The translations under genes and the position numbers were made by a program. A stretch of 64,000 nt of DNA from Candidatus Brocadia sinica JPN1 (GTDB lineage: Bacteria; Planctomycetota; Brocadiia; Brocadiales; Brocadiaceae). Below the pieces are notes generated by a model, which saw only the letters and a program-made list of their open reading frames with translations, was not told the DNA's origin and searched no databases. The stretch is taken from contig NZ_BAFN01000001.1 in the NCBI RefSeq assembly GCF_000949635.1, positions 744,001 to 808,000 of the forward strand. The letters are read 5' to 3'. Positions 29,816 through 39,878 of the stretch are shown here, one piece after another (position 1 is the first letter of the stretch; every line of letters begins with the position of its first letter).

Positions 29816-29845
29816 ATTATACCTATCCATTAGAATACATGTCAA
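29816..29845 (-). promoter_or_regulatory. Promoter of the tracrRNA
   Basis: On the minus strand, a perfect TTGACA (29845-29840) and a perfect TATAAT (29821-29816) are separated by 18 bp. Transcription would start near 29809, just before the anti-repeat. The -35 lies within 20 bp of the cas9 start codon, so cas9 and tracrRNA transcription may interfere. Confidence 0.8.
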
Positions 29846-29862
29846 TAAAAATGGAGGTGTTT

Positions 29863-32800
29863 GTGGAAAATTTCATTCTCGGTCTTGATCTGGGCACTAA
29901 CTCAATAGGCTGGGCGATAATCGGATGCGACGAAAATGCTAACCCTTCGCGTCTGATTGACGCAAACTCTCGCATCTTCCTCTCCATGATGGAGGCGGAC
30001 GGCAAAGCCCCGAAGAACAAACAGCGCCGTGACAAGCGACTCACACGCAGGCAAATCAGACGACATAAAGAACGTAGGGACAAACTACTTGAGATACTCG
30101 TTGACCAACACCTTCTCCCTGGAGAATTTCACCAGCCATCAGACTGGCCGTGTCTTCTCAACCAAAAGGGCAAACTTCCCAATGGCGAACTGAAAGACTT
30201 CCTTGCCAGCAACCCCTTTCTCCTTCGCTCAGAGGCGTTAGAACGCAACTTAACAAGACACGAGTTTGGACGCGTATTGATGCACCTTGCCAAACGGCGC
30301 GGATACAAAAGCAACCGGGGTATCAAATATCACGCACTGTTCCGCTATATTGAAGAAAACAAAATTGGCATCCGCTATGCCGTCCAAGGAGATGAAGAAC
30401 AGACAGAAACATCTGAATATGCCAATCAGCACGGCGACAAAAAAGAAGCCGAAGAAACCGGAAAGGTATGGGAAGGCATCCGTGTGCTTAAGAGGCAAAT
30501 GAGGTCAGATGAAACTATCGGACAGTTTGCCGTCAGGGTTGCACATAATGAAAAATGGAAAATTCCCCGCCGCTTGCACACCATAAGTATGGATGAAACC
30601 AAAATTCCCACAAAAGGCAAAAGTAAGGGACAGGGGAAAACTACCGCCTATCATTTGCACGCCACTCGTGAGTTATACGAGGATGAATTTTCGCGCATCT
30701 GGGATCGTCAGGCTGAAAACTTTTGCCACTTGCTGAGCCAAACACCGGCGCAAATTAAAACACTCAGAGAAAAAATCGAGCATGCCATTTTCCACCAGCG
30801 TCCACCACAACTGCAAAAGGGTAAGGTCGGCATGTGCACTATCAGACTCAAGAAAAAACGTGCGGCAACTGCCCTGCTTGAATCGCAGGAATATTTGTTG
30901 TTGCAAGATATTAATAATCTCAAATATGGCGAAGTTCGTGGCAGAGGCAAACGTATTCAGATGGATACCCACCAACCTTTGTCCGCCGGACAACGGCAGC
31001 AATTATTAAATGCATTATCCGACCACAAGCAAGTTAATGAGCAAAATACGCTAACATGGGATAGGGTTAGAGAAATACTTGAACTGGATGCATCAATCAA
31101 ATTCAACCTCGAAATCTCCAGCAATAAAGATAAAAGCGGTGAACAAATCAAGAGCGGTAAAAAGGGTATCACCGGTAACCGCACCGCTTTGGCGATTGCG
31201 CGTGTAATACCAGAAGAATGGAAAGTCTTTACCGCAGCGCAAAAGAAGTCGTTGGTAAATGACCTACTCAATATCCACGACAAAGTAGCTCTGTTTAACC
31301 GCTTGCGTAACCACTACCGGCTGCCACATCAACGCTGCCCCTGGCAATTCAGCGACCAACAGGCCTTCGAGTTAGCAACGCTGGAATTACCTGCCGGCTA
31401 TATGAAACATTGCTTTGAGGTTATTACTGAGTTGTTAAGGCATTTTAGACAAGGCATGATTTACAGCGAAGCTAAAAAAGAACTTGAAAAAGACCCTAAA
31501 TTCAAAAATCAATCAGAATCCGGTCAACCCAGGCACTTGGGGGAACCACCCGACATCGCCAACCCGATTGTACAAAAAGCATTGTATGAAATACGCCGTG
31601 TGGTAAACGCCATCATAGAGAAACAGGGATGCAAGCCCAAAATAATTCGTATTGAAATGGCGCGCGATATGAAGGCATCTAAGGTACACCGCGCAGAAAT
31701 GGAAAGCCGTAATATTGAAAACCGCAAGCTCAACGAAAAAGCTAAGGAAGCTATCCGCGACTGGAATCAGCACAACCCGCATCAAACCATGGGGCTAGAG
31801 CCAGCTAATATTGAGAAAATCAAATTATGGATCGAACAACGGGCAAAGCCGGATAAAGAAAGCACCACAAAAATCAAACTTTGGCAGGAGCAAAATCATA
31901 GATGCCTCTACAGCGGCAGATATATTTCTTTCCCACAGATTGCCGATGGAGAGGTGGATATAGACCACATCTATCCTCGCAGCCTTTCCGGCATGAATAA
32001 TTACCTGAACAAAGTGCTGGTGTTCAAGTCTGAAAATCTCGCCAAAGAACAAAAAACTCCCTGGCAAAAGTGGGGCAATAGCGAAAAATACAATCAAATT
32101 GTTAAACGCGCCCAGGAATGGTATGGTGGGAGTGACTCTCCTCTTAAAGCCAAACTATACAAAGTTAAAAACACATTAGACGAAACCTCATTCAAGGAAG
32201 AAATGCGTAAGTTCACCGAATCTCAGTTGAACGACACCCGCTACATTTGTGTTGCTGTTAAAAATTATTTGAAAACACTGGGCTACACCGACCAGGAAAT
32301 CCAGGTTTCACGTGGGCGTGCAACTGCTGATATACGCCGTTTGTGGGAACTGGGCAACATATTGCCCAGGGCGAAAAGAGATCAAGAAAGCAAAAATGAG
32401 GATAAAGAGACTGATGATAACGAGATTGATGAAGCCGAGGGCGATAAGACAAAGAAGGGGAAGAAAAAAGACCGTGGCGACCATCGCCACCATGCGATTG
32501 ACGCCATCATCACCGCCCTGACCGATAGAAGGACTTTTGCAGATTTACAGCGCCGTTATCGTTATTACGAACTCAACAGCAGTTGGCCTAATGCTCCACT
32601 TGAAAAACCAATGCGCGCAGACGGCAAACCTTGGGAGTCACTTCGTCATGATGTCGAGCAAATCGTGATGAACCGGGTAGTCAGCTTTAGCGCCACCCGC
32701 AAGGCAAGCGGCGGACTGCATGATGAGCAACCTTACGGGTTGGGTCACTATAAGGAAAAAATGCCAATCAAGAAACTGCTCAAGTCTCCGGACATTATCC

Positions 32801-33708
32801 GTACCTTGCCTGATAAAACACCTGGCAAGAAACTGGAGGATAGTAATACCTGGATTGCCGACGCCTTTTTCCGCCAAAAGCTCCTGGAATGGCTTGTCAA
32901 TTGGGAACGCGCAAAGTGTGTGAAAAATTTTCCTCCACCTCTCCTGCCTGACGGCAAACCTCTTGATACTGTTGCCGTGGCCCATCGTTGCTATGTCAAA
33001 CGCGCACCGGTTGTCGAAGCATTGAAACGGATTGAAAACAACCCCGGTAAGAAAACGTGGGTTGCCAATGACGAATTGCGAAATATTTTACGCAATTGGC
33101 TAAGGCAACCAGGCAATAGTGTTAAATCAGCCCAAGTTAATCCACCCACCATGCCTTCCAAAAACGGCAATGGCAACCCGATCCATACAGTTCGACTGGC
33201 ATCAGTCTCTACCGCTATGGTTCAATTCAAAGGCAAACCGCAGATTTTTGCAAAGGCCAGTAATCATCACGTCGCCATTTTCAAACGTATCGGTACGGTT
33301 GTCGAACGCAAAGGTATTTTTGTGGATATGTTGGAAGCAGCGAAACGCATCAGAAAACCGCCCGTCGTGCGAAAGTCGCCACAGGAATTGCTGGCGCTTG
33401 ATCCGGCTGTCAATCCAGCCGAATGGCAGTTTGAAATGTTCCTATGCAATAACGATATGGTATTGTGGGATGTTGATGATCCGGACTGGCAACAAAGAGA
33501 TAAAATATATTTGGATGAGAAGAATCACCATTTGCCAATTTACCGCTTGCAGAAAATGACGAAAGGAACACTTACTTTTCGTCATTTTTCGGTTACGTCC
33601 ACTGCTGATACGGACAATCGGGGAGTTCTTAGACGATCACCAACCAAGCTGCGCTGCAAGAAAATACGGATTAACGAATTAGGCAATTACAATATTTGCC
33701 ATGATTAA
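29863..33708 (+). CDS. cas9: CRISPR-associated endonuclease Cas9 (type II-C-like)
   Basis: An RNA-guided DNA nuclease of 1281 aa from GTG 29863, chosen because GGAGG lies 5 nt upstream; in-frame ATGs at 29839 and 29851 lack a ribosome site, and sequence further upstream is tracrRNA. RuvC-I has Asp9 in LGLDLGTNSIGWA. An Arg-rich bridge helix follows (KNKQRRDKRLTRRQIRRHK). RuvC-II has Glu598 in RIEMARD. HNH has His702 in DIDHIYPRSLSG with FKSENLAK. RuvC-III has His877 and Asp880 in HRHHAIDAI. All nuclease residues are intact. It overlaps cas1 by 8 bp. With no csn2 or cas4, the locus fits II-C, although the protein is longer than typical II-C Cas9s. The PAM is not visible. Confidence 0.96.
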   Translation: MENFILGLDLGTNSIGWAIIGCDENANPSRLIDANSRIFLSMMEADGKAPKNKQRRDKRLTRRQIRRHKERRDKLLEILVDQHLLPGEFHQPSDWPCLLNQKGKLPNGELKDFLASNPFLLRSEALERNLTRHEFGRVLMHLAKRRGYKSNRGIKYHALFRYIEENKIGIRYAVQGDEEQTETSEYANQHGDKKEAEETGKVWEGIRVLKRQMRSDETIGQFAVRVAHNEKWKIPRRLHTISMDETKIPTKGKSKGQGKTTAYHLHATRELYEDEFSRIWDRQAENFCHLLSQTPAQIKTLREKIEHAIFHQRPPQLQKGKVGMCTIRLKKKRAATALLESQEYLLLQDINNLKYGEVRGRGKRIQMDTHQPLSAGQRQQLLNALSDHKQVNEQNTLTWDRVREILELDASIKFNLEISSNKDKSGEQIKSGKKGITGNRTALAIARVIPEEWKVFTAAQKKSLVNDLLNIHDKVALFNRLRNHYRLPHQRCPWQFSDQQAFELATLELPAGYMKHCFEVITELLRHFRQGMIYSEAKKELEKDPKFKNQSESGQPRHLGEPPDIANPIVQKALYEIRRVVNAIIEKQGCKPKIIRIEMARDMKASKVHRAEMESRNIENRKLNEKAKEAIRDWNQHNPHQTMGLEPANIEKIKLWIEQRAKPDKESTTKIKLWQEQNHRCLYSGRYISFPQIADGEVDIDHIYPRSLSGMNNYLNKVLVFKSENLAKEQKTPWQKWGNSEKYNQIVKRAQEWYGGSDSPLKAKLYKVKNTLDETSFKEEMRKFTESQLNDTRYICVAVKNYLKTLGYTDQEIQVSRGRATADIRRLWELGNILPRAKRDQESKNEDKETDDNEIDEAEGDKTKKGKKKDRGDHRHHAIDAIITALTDRRTFADLQRRYRYYELNSSWPNAPLEKPMRADGKPWESLRHDVEQIVMNRVVSFSATRKASGGLHDEQPYGLGHYKEKMPIKKLLKSPDIIRTLPDKTPGKKLEDSNTWIADAFFRQKLLEWLVNWERAKCVKNFPPPLLPDGKPLDTVAVAHRCYVKRAPVVEALKRIENNPGKKTWVANDELRNILRNWLRQPGNSVKSAQVNPPTMPSKNGNGNPIHTVRLASVSTAMVQFKGKPQIFAKASNHHVAIFKRIGTVVERKGIFVDMLEAAKRIRKPPVVRKSPQELLALDPAVNPAEWQFEMFLCNNDMVLWDVDDPDWQQRDKIYLDEKNHHLPIYRLQKMTKGTLTFRHFSVTSTADTDNRGVLRRSPTKLRCKKIRINELGNYNICHD

Positions 33709-34585
33709 ACGAATTGTAGAAATCAGCAATCCTGCGCGGCTTTCCCTGAAAAACCAGCAAATGGTGGTTGACCGTGAAGGATTCGACTTAGCCGCAGTTC
33801 CTATAGAGGATATTGGCGTTCTTATTCTGGACCATCCTCAGATCACCCATACACAAGGGCTTCTTGCAGCTTGTTCTGAAAATAATGTCGCGTTGTTAGT
33901 CTGTAGTGAGAAACATTTGCCAAGCGCTATCCTCTTACCACTTGAAGGAAACAGCCTCCACAGCAAAATTATCGCGCAGCAGGCACAAGTTACCGAACCC
34001 ACTTGTAAGCGTTTGTGGCAGGCAATCGTTCGGGCAAAGATTCGTGAACAGGCAAAGGCGCTTCTCCTTTCCACCGGAGATGACAGTCCCCTTCCTGCTT
34101 ATGCTAAGAGGGTAAAAAGCGGCGATACAGAGAACATCGAGGGGCAGGCGGCTCGCATCTACTGGCAAAAACTCTTTGGACAAGACTTCCGCCGCGACCC
34201 CAATACCCCCGGTATTAACACCCTGCTTAATTACGGGTACGCCGTGATGCGCGCTGCAGTTGCCCGTGCAATCGTCAGCACGGGACTGCATCCCTCCCTG
34301 GGCCTGCACCACCATAACCAGTACAACAGCTTTTGCCTTGCCGATGACTTGGTTGAACCGCTCCGGCCTGTGGTAGACCTTAAGGTGTATGAACTTTGTA
34401 AAAAACTTCCGGAAGAACCGGCGCTGACAACCGAAAACAAACGGGTGTTATTGGAAACCTTGAGCGCAGATTGTGTCATGAATGGTCAACGGCTCCCTTT
34501 AATGACTTCGTTGCATCATTACGCCGCAAGTGTGCGAAAGGTAATCTGCGGCGAGCATAAGCGTATGGAGATCCCTGCATTATGA
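33701..34585 (+). CDS. cas1: CRISPR spacer-acquisition integrase Cas1
   Basis: A 294-aa Cas1 of the type II kind (MIKRIVEISNPARLSLKNQQ start). The metal-binding set is visible as Glu in NIEGQAARIYWQ, His in HPSLGLHHHNQYN and Asp in NSFCLADDLVEPLRP. With Cas2 it inserts prespacers at the leader-side repeat and duplicates that repeat. It overlaps cas9 by 8 bp and cas2 by 4 bp, forming one operon. It appears intact, which matters for the giant insert in the array. Confidence 0.96.
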   Translation: MIKRIVEISNPARLSLKNQQMVVDREGFDLAAVPIEDIGVLILDHPQITHTQGLLAACSENNVALLVCSEKHLPSAILLPLEGNSLHSKIIAQQAQVTEPTCKRLWQAIVRAKIREQAKALLLSTGDDSPLPAYAKRVKSGDTENIEGQAARIYWQKLFGQDFRRDPNTPGINTLLNYGYAVMRAAVARAIVSTGLHPSLGLHHHNQYNSFCLADDLVEPLRPVVDLKVYELCKKLPEEPALTTENKRVLLETLSADCVMNGQRLPLMTSLHHYAASVRKVICGEHKRMEIPAL

Positions 34586-34911
34586 GCTTTGGAGGCTACC
34601 GGAGCATGTGGATAATCGTCATGTTTGACCTGCCCACTGATACGAAGCATGCACGCAAGGCTTATCATGAATTTCGGGAGGAATTATTAAATGACGGTTT
34701 TACCATGTTGCAATTTTCCGTTTACGCACGCCACACACCAAGCGAGGAAAATGCCGTGGTTCACGAAAACCGGGTAAAAACGTTTCTACCGGAAGACGGA
34801 GAAGTGAGGCTGTTAAAAATCACAGACAAACAATTTGAACGTATGAAGATTTTCAATGGAAAAACGCGTAAGGAAACAGAAAAAGCGCCCAAACAACTCA
34901 GTTTTTTCTGA
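34582..34911 (+). CDS. cas2: CRISPR-associated protein Cas2
   Basis: A 109-aa ferredoxin-fold protein with the Cas2 start MWIIVMFDLPTDTKHARKAY (internal Met) and the later YARHTPSEENA and GEVRLLKITDKQFERM. It bridges two Cas1 dimers in the integrase. The frame begins at ATG 34582 within the cas1 stop overlap, and MSFGGYRS is a short N-terminal extension. The array starts 48 bp after its stop. Confidence 0.95.
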   Translation: MSFGGYRSMWIIVMFDLPTDTKHARKAYHEFREELLNDGFTMLQFSVYARHTPSEENAVVHENRVKTFLPEDGEVRLLKITDKQFERMKIFNGKTRKETEKAPKQLSFF

Positions 34912-34958
34912 ATTGTTCGGGCGCATCACGAAGAAATACAATAGGTTACAGAAAGTCT

Positions 34959-35985
34959 ATTGTACCACACAAATGCCTGCCCGCAAGCCACAACGGGTGA
35001 ATTGTCCATTGCTGTCAATTGCGCTATTGTACCACACAAATGCCTGCCCGCAAGCCACAACGTATGGGGGTGTGTTTATGATGTTCTTGATATTGTACCA
35101 CACAAATGCCTGCCCGCAAGCCACAACATACAACTCATTCTTGTTTGTCCTTGCCATATTGTACCACACAAATGCCTGCCCGCAAGCCACAACGGGTCGA
35201 TTGGGGGATTGTTTACACGTGGGATTGTACCACACAAATGCCTGCCCGCAAGCCACAACGAAATGGTTATCCAATTCAATCAGCAGTTCATTGTACCACA
35301 CAAATGCCTGCCCGCAAGCCACAACTTTTGGCCTTTGCTACGTATTATGCTATTGATTGTACCACACAAATGCCTGCCCGCAAGCCACAACGAAGGTAGT
35401 TAGAGGTGAGTTTGAGTCTGAATTGTACCACACAAATGCCTGCCCGCAAGCCACAACTCCTCCTCTTTGCGGGTAGTTTTTCTCTGCATTGTACCACACA
35501 AATGCCTGCCCGCAAGCCACAACATACAGAGGAAGAAGCCAAAAATGCGGCATATTGTACCACACAAATGCCTGCCCGCAAGCCACAACTCGATTTCTTC
35601 CCTAGTGTTTCTCCCTGTCATTGTACCACACAAATGCCTGCCCGCAAGCCACAACCTGACCAAGTAGGCAAATACATCGTTTTTGATTGTACCACACAAA
35701 TGCCTGCCCGCAAGCCACAACGATTCCTTAATGATCGAGTCTATTTCCTCTATTGTACCACACAAATGCCTGCCCGCAAGCCACAACAACCTCCAATAAG
35801 TTCCGTTCGTGATTGATATTGTACCACACAAATGCCTGCCCGCAAGCCACAACTTACCGGGTTGGAGATTGAGTTTCCCCAGCATTGTACCACACAAATG
35901 CCTGCCCGCAAGCCACAACCGGTCTTGATGTGATATACATTTGTCTTTGATTGTACCACACAAATGCCTGCCCGCAAGCCACAAC
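34959..35985 (-). CRISPR. CRISPR array, 16 perfect repeats and 15 ordinary spacers
   Basis: 36-nt repeats begin at 34959, 35026, 35092, 35158, 35224, 35290, 35356, 35422, 35488, 35554, 35620, 35686, 35752, 35818, 35884 and 35950. All look identical. Spacers are 30 nt (the first is 31). The tracrRNA orientation and the repeat end TGGTACAAT indicate transcription on the minus strand, towards cas2. That end is an extended -10 element, as in Neisseria and Campylobacter II-C arrays, so each repeat may start its own crRNA. A seventeenth perfect repeat lies at 39611 beyond a 3.6-kb insert. No spacer match to the insert was found by eye. Confidence 0.97.
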
Positions 35986-38900
35986 ACCTTCTGCGCATCT
36001 TTACCGAAACGCCCAATCTCTGTTGCCCAGACAAGCCTTGCTGCATTAACGGCATCCTTGAATCCCCTCTGCATGCCAAAGAGCATGGCCTTTGCCTCGC
36101 CATCTACTACGCCGGGAGTGTTGCCGTAGTGTGTCTTAGCTGCCAGGTACCGTTCCGGGATGCTGGCAAAGGCGGTGTAGAGGTTAGAAAGGAAGTTGGT
36201 GGTATGGGTTTGTGGGTTCGAGAGCAACCCGTTGATCCACGCCTCCAGGAAGATGTCCTGGAGGCGCCGGGTTACGGGCTTTGCCATTTCCCTGGTTGTC
36301 TCATCAATTTGCTCTTGTGACTGCAAAGAATCCTTTAATAATTTTAATTGCTCCGGTGATATCTCTCCACTTTTTAAGATTTCTAAAGCACGTAAAAATT
36401 CTTCCGTTGCAGGCGCCGCTCCGATTTGTATCTTCCCAGATTCAGTCATCCTCGCCGCTTCCGTACTTGACGCTCCCATCTTACTACCAAACATTGCGGC
36501 TCTTACCATTAGTATTGGCGCAATTTCTTTGAGGCTTTTGTTTTTGGGATTTAAAGCGCTAGCATCGATCACACTTGATGCTTCAAGAAATAATTGGTTT
36601 CGCATCATTCGTGCAGCTACTTGCTTAGCTGCGCTCGGCAGAATGGTTCCATGCTCCAACCCCATAACTTCATTATAGATTGTTCTTAATTCTTTAGATG
36701 CATCCTGGAGTAATTGTTCATGAGATACTTCTGTTTTTTCCGTGCCAGTTATCTCCCTTACGGCTTCTATCGCCGATACCATAAGCGTCTTCACGTCAAC
36801 ACCGGCATCTATTTTCACAAGATTCAACCCTTGCTCATCTAATGCTTTTTGTATTAACTCTTCTGGTTTTAACTCGCCATATTCCTTTAGTTTTTGCTTT
36901 ACAAGATTGTCGATGTCTTCTATTTTACTAGGTGCGCCGCCTTCGATCTTGAGATGCCTGGAGAGTCGTTCGATCTGTGCCTCTGTCTCGGCGATCTCCT
37001 GTTTGTACTTTTCTGCGTTTTGTTTATAGACGGCCTCTTTGATCTTGGCGGTGACAAGCATTTGTTCTATGGATGCCGTGTCTTTGTTCTGGATGCCTAG
37101 CTTTTCTACGGCGTTTTTGTAGAATTGCTTGACGGTATCCTCTGACCAATTATTTTGCGTTGCGATGTCGTTGATTTCTAAGGCGTCTGACAGTGAAAGC
37201 TTGTTGGTATCTGTGAGTGTCTTGAGGAATGGCGGTAGTTCTATGGCGGATTGTTGCAATTCACGCGCATACAGTTGTGCGTTCTTCCTCGCATCGTCAA
37301 CGCTTATGCCTTCTCCGGCCCTGAATTGTACCTTCTGTGCAAGCGAATGGTTGTAGAGTGCAGCTCCTTCGGGGGTTGTGACATATTTCCACCCGATAGG
37401 TTTTCTGTCAACGCCTCGTATATCAGGCGCATTTTTGGCGCTGATAAGTTCTGAATTAGAGGCGGTTTCTAGTTGTGGTTGCTGTGGTGTGGTTACTTCC
37501 TGGGAGATTCCTGTTTTTGTTGTTGTCGCTCTTTGATCCTCCGAAGCCCTTCCTTCACCCCCCTGAGCATTCCCTCCTCCTGATAATCGTAGGGATCGTC
37601 CGGCATCGGTGGATAATTCTCCTCCTTGTTCAATGAGGACTGGAGGCTGCCCTCTTTCGACGTCTGTTGAGTATTTTTCATAACTTGCCCATCCTTTCTC
37701 TTGTTTAAGGATATCATAATTTTTACCTGGCGTCAAGCCAAGATTTAATACATAATTTGGGTCAACAAATCTTCCTGTCTTCTGGAATCTCTCTACAGCC
37801 CTCTGGGCTGCCTTTCCAGGCGGTAAATCTATATAGTGCAGATTTACCTGATAACCATCACTAACAAGCCAATCCCTCCATCTTCTTACACGTTCAATGT
37901 TTTTCCCAACAATCGGAAGTACCATATTCATATTTTGTTTGATTGCCTCTGGCGTTACGATACTATCGACAATATCGCCAGATTCTTTATGTGTAGCCCC
38001 TGAATGTCGAATATCTCCAAGATATGGTTTTGCCTCATCGGCATCGATAACAAGGGATTTCTTTTCTTTCGATAAGGTATGGACAAAAGAAGATTTTCCG
38101 GAAGCAGGAAGTCCGATAACAATATCGGCTGTTTTGTTGTTTTCTACAGGCCCTCCAAAAACATCCTTTCCTTCCTGGTCTTTTTCAATAAATGACCCCC
38201 GGTTTAACAAGGTGTCGGCCACCTGTTTCCTTAATGTTTGTCTTTCCGGTGTATTAATTAAGTGTGTCTCCGGAATAGTCTTTTGTTCTTCTCGGGCCTT
38301 AATGATTTCAGGTGTATCGAATGACCCTGGCGGTGATATCTCTCCCTTCGGTTGCTCCTGGGCTTGTTGGGTTTGCTCACCCTTGGGTTGGTGGGCAGTG
38401 CCTACCCTACTTTGCTCTGACGTTTGTTGTGTTTCCTGCGTTACCCCCCTGGTAAAGGGATGAATGATGGCGCCGGTTGCAGGGCCTGCTATGGCCGTCT
38501 GGATGATGGTTCGTTTCCTGGATTGAGAAAGGTCGTTATAAAATTGTTTGAAGGTTTTTTGGGGATATTGCCGGGCATAGGTAATGGCGCTCTGGACGAT
38601 GGTGTTGATATCCTCACCAAATATGTCCTGGGCTGTGGATAGAAATATCCGCTTGGCGAAAGATATCCCTGGTTTTAACAGGGTGCTCATGGGCATGAGT
38701 TCGGTGCCTATTTCCGATATGGTATGCCCTGCTGCCGATAACCCCGCCTTTAGCGTTGATGCGCCTTCTGCTTTTGCCTCTCCGTATTCCTGACCACCCG
38801 ATAGAGCCCCCATGATGCCAAGCCCAACAAAGGGATTGCCCGTAGCAGCCGACAGGAAAACGGCAGGGATGTTTTGCCCTACCGATACTCCTGCCCCAAG

Positions 38901-39610
38901 CAGGTTTTCTTTGAATGAGCCAGGGGGAATTCCTTCGTAGATTCTGGCGAGTTCTATGTTTGACCCCTGGAAGACGTCCTGACCATATTGTTTTATTGAT
39001 TCCGATCCGGTGACGTCGCCAATGATCTGGGCGATACCACCTATTGAGCGCGTGGCAGCAAATGTGGTGGCTTCAGGGATTTTCTGAAAAACGGCAAAGA
39101 GGCTGTCGGTGGGATCGATTTCTGATTTTGGATTTTTTTCCCCTTGTTCCCCATCGCTGAGGGATTTCCTCCCCCCGCCCTCTCCAGAGGGGGACAAATC
39201 ACTGTCCCCCTCTGGAGGGGGTTGGGGGGAGGAGGTTTCTTCCTGCCCTGCCACCTGATAATCCTTCCTGATCTTCTCCACGGCATCCAGGGGTTCCATC
39301 TTCTTGTCGATGATGTAGGAATGGAATACCCTGAGCCATTTTGCCTTTTCTTCCTCTTCCAATATCCCGGCGAATTGCTGTTTGAAATCGAGGTCGAAGA
39401 GTTCACGGGCGGCCTTGTAGTTGGGGCGATTGGTGATCTCCTGGTTTCTTTGCAGTTCATCCATGGCCTTGTTTTTATCCGCAAGGGAGATGCCTTCTGC
39501 GGAGATGATGTCTTCTTGTTTTAAACTGTATGGGTCGGAGTTGATACGATACATGAGTTTGTTGTAAATATCCGGGTCGCTGATTTCTGGCTGGTTGCGT
39601 GCCCGGACGA
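35986..39610 (-). pseudogene. 3,625-bp insert between two CRISPR repeats: internal fragment of a large phage-type gene
   Basis: The minus strand is open across the entire insert (about 1208 codons) and enters and leaves through the flanking repeats with no start or stop of its own, so both gene ends are missing. The N-terminal part has an internal-virion-protein-like helical region with Gly/Ala-rich membrane-like segments (PAVFLSAATGNPFVGLGIMG). The middle has a zeta-toxin-like P-loop kinase domain (IVIGLPASGKSSF, LVIDADEAKPYLG). The C-terminal part has LLSNPQTHTTNFLSN and ASIPERYLAA, strings common in giant phage injection or polyvalent proteins. It also contains a MITE-like palindrome. It occupies a spacer position. 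Translation into the array would give a fusion, which I regard as artefactual. Confidence 0.8.
39165..39236. repeat. MITE/REP-like palindrome inside the insert
   Basis: Arms of about 28 bp (CCTCCCCCCGCCCTCTCCAG... and its near-complement) around a short centre; the sequence stays in frame with the surrounding phage-type reading frame. A related G/C-rich palindrome is at 57508-57580. Confidence 0.6.
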
Positions 39611-39646
39611 ATTGTACCACACAAATGCCTGCCCGCAAGCCACAAC
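39611..39646 (-). repeat. Isolated seventeenth CRISPR repeat
   Basis: A perfect 36-nt copy of the array repeat, 3,625 bp from the sixteenth. If the array is transcribed on the minus strand this is the first, leader-adjacent repeat. AT-rich leader-like DNA (39647-39720) lies next to it on the right. Confidence 0.95.
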
Positions 39647-39786
39647 GGAATGGGTAAACGAGAATTGTAAAAATTTAACAAAAAAACATCCATGAGTCAA
39701 CGAACAGAATTCATCATTAAAGCGCCGTCCACTCCTTGTGAATAATGATACGTGTGAAATGGAGAGAAGCCGTACAGGTAATTTGG

Positions 39787-39814
39787 TTGCGACTATGCAG
39801 CGCCATGTTATAAT
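39787..39814 (+). promoter_or_regulatory. Probable promoter of the octaheme cytochrome gene
   Basis: TTGCGA (39787-39792) and a perfect TATAAT (39809-39814) with a 16-bp spacer; the start would be near 39821, giving a leader of about 58 nt. Confidence 0.55.
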
Positions 39815-39878
39815 AACTGAGCAAATAAGTTTTGGACAATCATCTTATTGACACGGACTTATGGGGAGGAAGAGGTAC

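Noticed and set aside
29719-29862. N-terminal extension of Cas9 to 1329 aa
   Set aside because: The extension is encoded by the complement of the tracrRNA anti-repeat and its promoter; the ribosome site GGAGG points to GTG 29863.
34856-35816. Several repeat-rich small ORFs within the array on both strands
   Set aside because: They are translations of the CRISPR repeat and differ only by spacer content.
35400-39638. A single 1412-aa protein encoded across the insert and half of the CRISPR array
   Set aside because: Its start is a TTG inside a CRISPR repeat and its last 200 residues are the translated repeats (LWLAGRHLCGT). The repeat simply lacks stops in that frame; the real content is a gene fragment without ends.
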